From assembly GCA_021186555.1 (NCBI GenBank), contig JAJKFL010000006.1:40235478-40299477 (forward strand): a stretch of DNA of 64,000 nt, written 5' to 3'. Shown piece by piece: positions 61,730 through 64,000 of the stretch. The notes under the pieces were generated by a model. That model saw only the letters and a list, made by a program, of their open reading frames with translations, ran no database searches and was not told where the DNA came from. Origin of the DNA: Reticulitermes speratus (lineage: Eukaryota > Arthropoda > Insecta > Blattodea > Rhinotermitidae). The stretch's first letter is position 1, and each line of letters starts with the position of its first letter. A program made the position numbers and the translations under genes.

Positions 61730-62400
61730 GACGACAGGGGTGGGGGTGAAGCCAGTATAAACTGCCGGGGCCTGGTTGTCCAGAAGGGGGCACGGACTCG
61801 ACTATATTGCATATATTTTTGTCTCCCTCTACAGTATCATTATTTTTCGATTTACAAATTAACCTTTTCAGATCGATCCCAAGTCACTCTACAAATGACA
61901 ATCAGTGTTTCGGTTTAGTGTAAAGATTTTTAGCCAGTCCGCTCATGCTTGTTGACGCAAAAAATTTTCACCGCAGCCCAAAACCGCTCTCGACGTCTCT
62001 GCTAGTGATAAAAGAAGATAATTTTCAACCAGCATTTTGAGGGTGATTTTGACATTTATATACAATATTTCGATTTTGGAAAGCCCGCTTTCACATCTAC
62101 TTCCTGACAGCGCTGCTTTATTGACTGCAAGTCTTCCTCAATAAATCCAGAGAAATACCGAGACACAAACACGAACCATGCTACGGCCTCTTCCTTCTCC
62201 ATACTTCCGAATTCACTATTTACCACCGTCGCACATTTTGATACGCAGTTTCATACAACATCCGTACTTAAACTACAAGTCAATAAAGCTACTTGTTTAC
62301 TTGTAAGATATAGGTTTTTAACAGTGGTTTCACGTGAGTCATATCAACAGCGTTCAAAAGAAATTTCCCATTGTTACAAATACTCAAAATAAACACTACG
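61730..62400. other. Unannotated spacer
   Basis: No gene or repeat recognised. Confidence 0.45.
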
Positions 62401-62404
62401 TTTC

Positions 62405-63135
62405 TTATGCCGGCCAAACACGTTCAGGTAGGCCTGTCAGTTTTGCCTGCGCAGGCCGCCTGAAGAGAGGCGGCCGGATAAACTGAAGTCCCCACACACG
62501 TTCAGGTAGGCCTGTCAGTTTTGCCTGCGCAGGCCGCCTGAAGAGAGGCGGCCGGATAAACTGAAGTCCCCACACACGTTCAGGCGAATCCCGCTAGTCT
62601 TGATCATGGCCTCAACAGACGACGACACGCTCGCTACTGTTGGCTTGCTATAGCTATGAAGAGTAAAAGTAAGCGCAAAAATAAGCGTAAAATGTGGTGC
62701 AAAGAGTGGTTACAAAAAAGAAACACGTATTCCCATGTAAATTTCTTGACTGAGTTGAAGCTGGCCCCTAAAGACTGGCATAATTATTTGCGAATGGATG
62801 AAGAAACATACTTACAACTCCTTTCATTAGTGGCGCCATTAATTGAAAAGAAAAATACAGTGATGAGGAGGTTCTGACTGGCTTCAACACGTGCCCTGAA
62901 TTGACGCCGTTCCGGCCGGCCGGCGGCGGCCGGCCGGAACCTACACACGCTCCGGTACGCCTGCGCAGTCCTCCGGCCTGCCGGTTGGTCGAACGAGTTT
63001 TCGTATTTGCTCCGGCCGCCTGTACAGTTATAACTGAAAGGTGTGCCGGACCCTACACACGCTCCGGCGGCCTGTCGCAGGCATAACTGTGCAGGCAGAA
63101 CTGACAGGCCGCCGGAGCGTGTGTGGCCGGCATTA
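62405..63135. mobile_element. Second PIF/Harbinger derivative with TTA duplication
   Basis: The element spans 62408-63132, flanked by TTA (62405-62407, 63133-63135). The termini are imperfect inverted repeats beginning TGCCGGCCAAACACG (left) and TGCCGGCCACACACG (right, inward), extending through a shared GGCCTGTCAGTT segment and TGCCTGC. A terminal block of about 76 bp (CACACGTTCAGGTAGGCCTG and onward, to TGAAGTCCC) is tandemly duplicated at the left. The right side has several GGCCGG-rich inverted segments. It carries a fragment of transposase and cannot be autonomous. Confidence 0.9.
62606..62877 (+). pseudogene. Harbinger transposase N-terminal fragment
   Basis: An ATG at 62606 begins MASTDDDTLATVGLL, then hits a TAG at 62651. 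After a frame change, the frame from 62656 gives KSKSKRKNKRKMWCKEWLQK, RNTYSHVNFLTELKLAPKDW, HNYLRMDEETYLQLLSLVAP and LIEKKNTVMRRF before TGA at 62875. The WCKEWL...DWxNYLRMDEETY pattern is the N-terminal part of PIF/Harbinger transposases. The DDE domain is deleted. It belongs to a different subfamily from the 33.7-kb fragment (WVKEW...FKNLLRM). Confidence 0.88.
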
Positions 63136-63450
63136 AGATATGTCAATTCTTCGTAGATTAGTGGTTTCACCCGAGAAGGAAGCAGATGCCAGAAACGTAT
63201 TGTTTATTTTGCATAGTTGTGACAATGGAAAACGTTCTTGTGGATGTTGTTAATATTACACAAAGCTATTTGTATTTTAAGTATTACGTATTTAATAATA
63301 TTCTGACGTAGCTACACAGTATGGTCCGAAATTAAAGCCCCCTTTTCCCATTTTGGGGTTAAAGAAAGAGACTGTGGACCCTCACCTCTGTATATAATTG
63401 CACGTGTGACGTATAAAGAAAAGAGATTTTGGAAAAACCGGCGAGGAGAT
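63136..63450. other. Unannotated spacer
   Basis: No gene recognised. Confidence 0.45.
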
Positions 63451-63504
63451 ATTGAGACCATTTGTAGGCGATGAAGTGGAACTGTACGATCAGAACCTTC
63501 TAGC

Positions 63505-63925
63505 TGAAGATGATGATGAATATGGACATGGTGATTATGAAGATAAAGATGGTGGAAATGGTGATTATAATTATGATGATGGAGATGAAGATAATGCAGA
63601 TGGTGATTATGATGATGATAATAATGGAGATGTGATGATAATGATGGAGATGCTGATAGTGATGGAGATGATTATTATGATAATGGAGGTGGTGATTGTG
63701 ATGATGGTGATGATGGAGATGGTGATTATGATCATGATGATGATGGAGATGTGATGATGATGATGGAGATGCTGATAGTGATGGAGATGATTATTATGAT
63801 AATGGAGGTGGTGATTGTGATGATGGTGATGATGGAGATGGTGATTATGATGGAGATAGTGACGATGATGATAATACTGATGATAGAGATGATGATGATG
63901 ATGTAGGTGGTGACAGAAATGGAGT
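63505..63925. repeat. GAT-rich tract with an internal duplication of about 118 bp
   Basis: GATGAT and GATGGTGATTATGAT units fill the tract. The block GGAGATGTGATGATAATGAT, GGAGATGCTGATAGTGATGG, then AGATGATTATTATGATAATG and GAGGTGGTGATTGTGATGAT recurs about 118 bp later (from about 63626 and 63744). An Asp-rich open frame (63452-63754) runs through it, but the frame changes and ends within the repeat, so I do not call a gene. Confidence 0.85.
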
Positions 63926-64000
63926 AATAGAGAACAGTAGGAAATTAAATTATGATGTTCTTCATAATGTGTGCTCTTCGTCTAACTTGGGTGACTATAT

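Noticed and set aside
63452-63754. Acidic Asp-rich protein gene
   Set aside because: The frame is produced by GAT repeats, switches to Met/Ile-rich text within the repeat and ends there. No splice sites or domain were identified.

Overview
The window is eukaryotic nuclear DNA from an insect, most likely a large-genome hemimetabolous species and probably a cockroach (Blattodea). The reasons are a host gene with very long introns, a very high density of tRNA-headed SINEs, Jockey-type and other non-LTR retrotransposons, mariner, hAT and PIF/Harbinger elements, and many minisatellites. The species guess is inference: the non-LTR C-terminal peptides look like ones I associate with the American cockroach. 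There are no bacterial-type operons, no CRISPR array and no free-standing tRNA or rRNA gene.

One host gene is recognisable, on the minus strand. It is a PEA3-subfamily ETS transcription factor (Ets96B / ETV1-4-5 type), seen as three exons: about 40526-40199 (linker and first half of the ETS domain), 28492-28384 (recognition-helix half) and 25020-24426 (end of the ETS domain and C-terminal tail). The introns are 11.7 kb and 3.4 kb. The 5' exons lie beyond what I can recognise. The C-terminal exon carries an apparent 1-base frameshift at a run of six C (plus strand, 24747-24752).

Left flank (1-24 kb): hAT-type MITEs with target-site duplications (210-632, 6504-7008), tRNA-derived SINEs of four families (called A-D here), several 3' fragments of one non-LTR retrotransposon family, a 30-bp minisatellite (4687-5166), and an almost complete Jockey-clade retrotransposon on the minus strand (about 9.6-14.4 kb; ORF1 with three CCHC knuckles, ORF2 with endonuclease and reverse transcriptase split by one frameshift).

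Inside the ETS introns (25-40 kb): SINEs, a 38-bp, a 24-bp, a 27-bp and a 43-bp minisatellite, a compact PIF/Harbinger derivative with 50-bp perfect terminal inverted repeats inserted into an older SINE (33267-34088), and a broken mariner with perfect 30-bp termini (36530-37835). The 43-bp array stops about 25 bp from the ETS splice donor.

Right flank (41-64 kb): more SINEs and retrotransposon fragments, an 87-bp minisatellite, inverted pairs of a recurring stem-loop motif, two tiny hairpin MITEs, nested pogo-like elements, a 0.87-kb GATA microsatellite, a second PIF/Harbinger derivative (62408-63132) and a GAT-rich tract at the end. The main unexplained signal is a dispersed motif, TGAWGATG - stem-loop - GAAACRT. 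It occurs more than ten times on both strands, with different but self-complementary stems in several copies, which suggests a conserved RNA or DNA structure carried by a retroelement.
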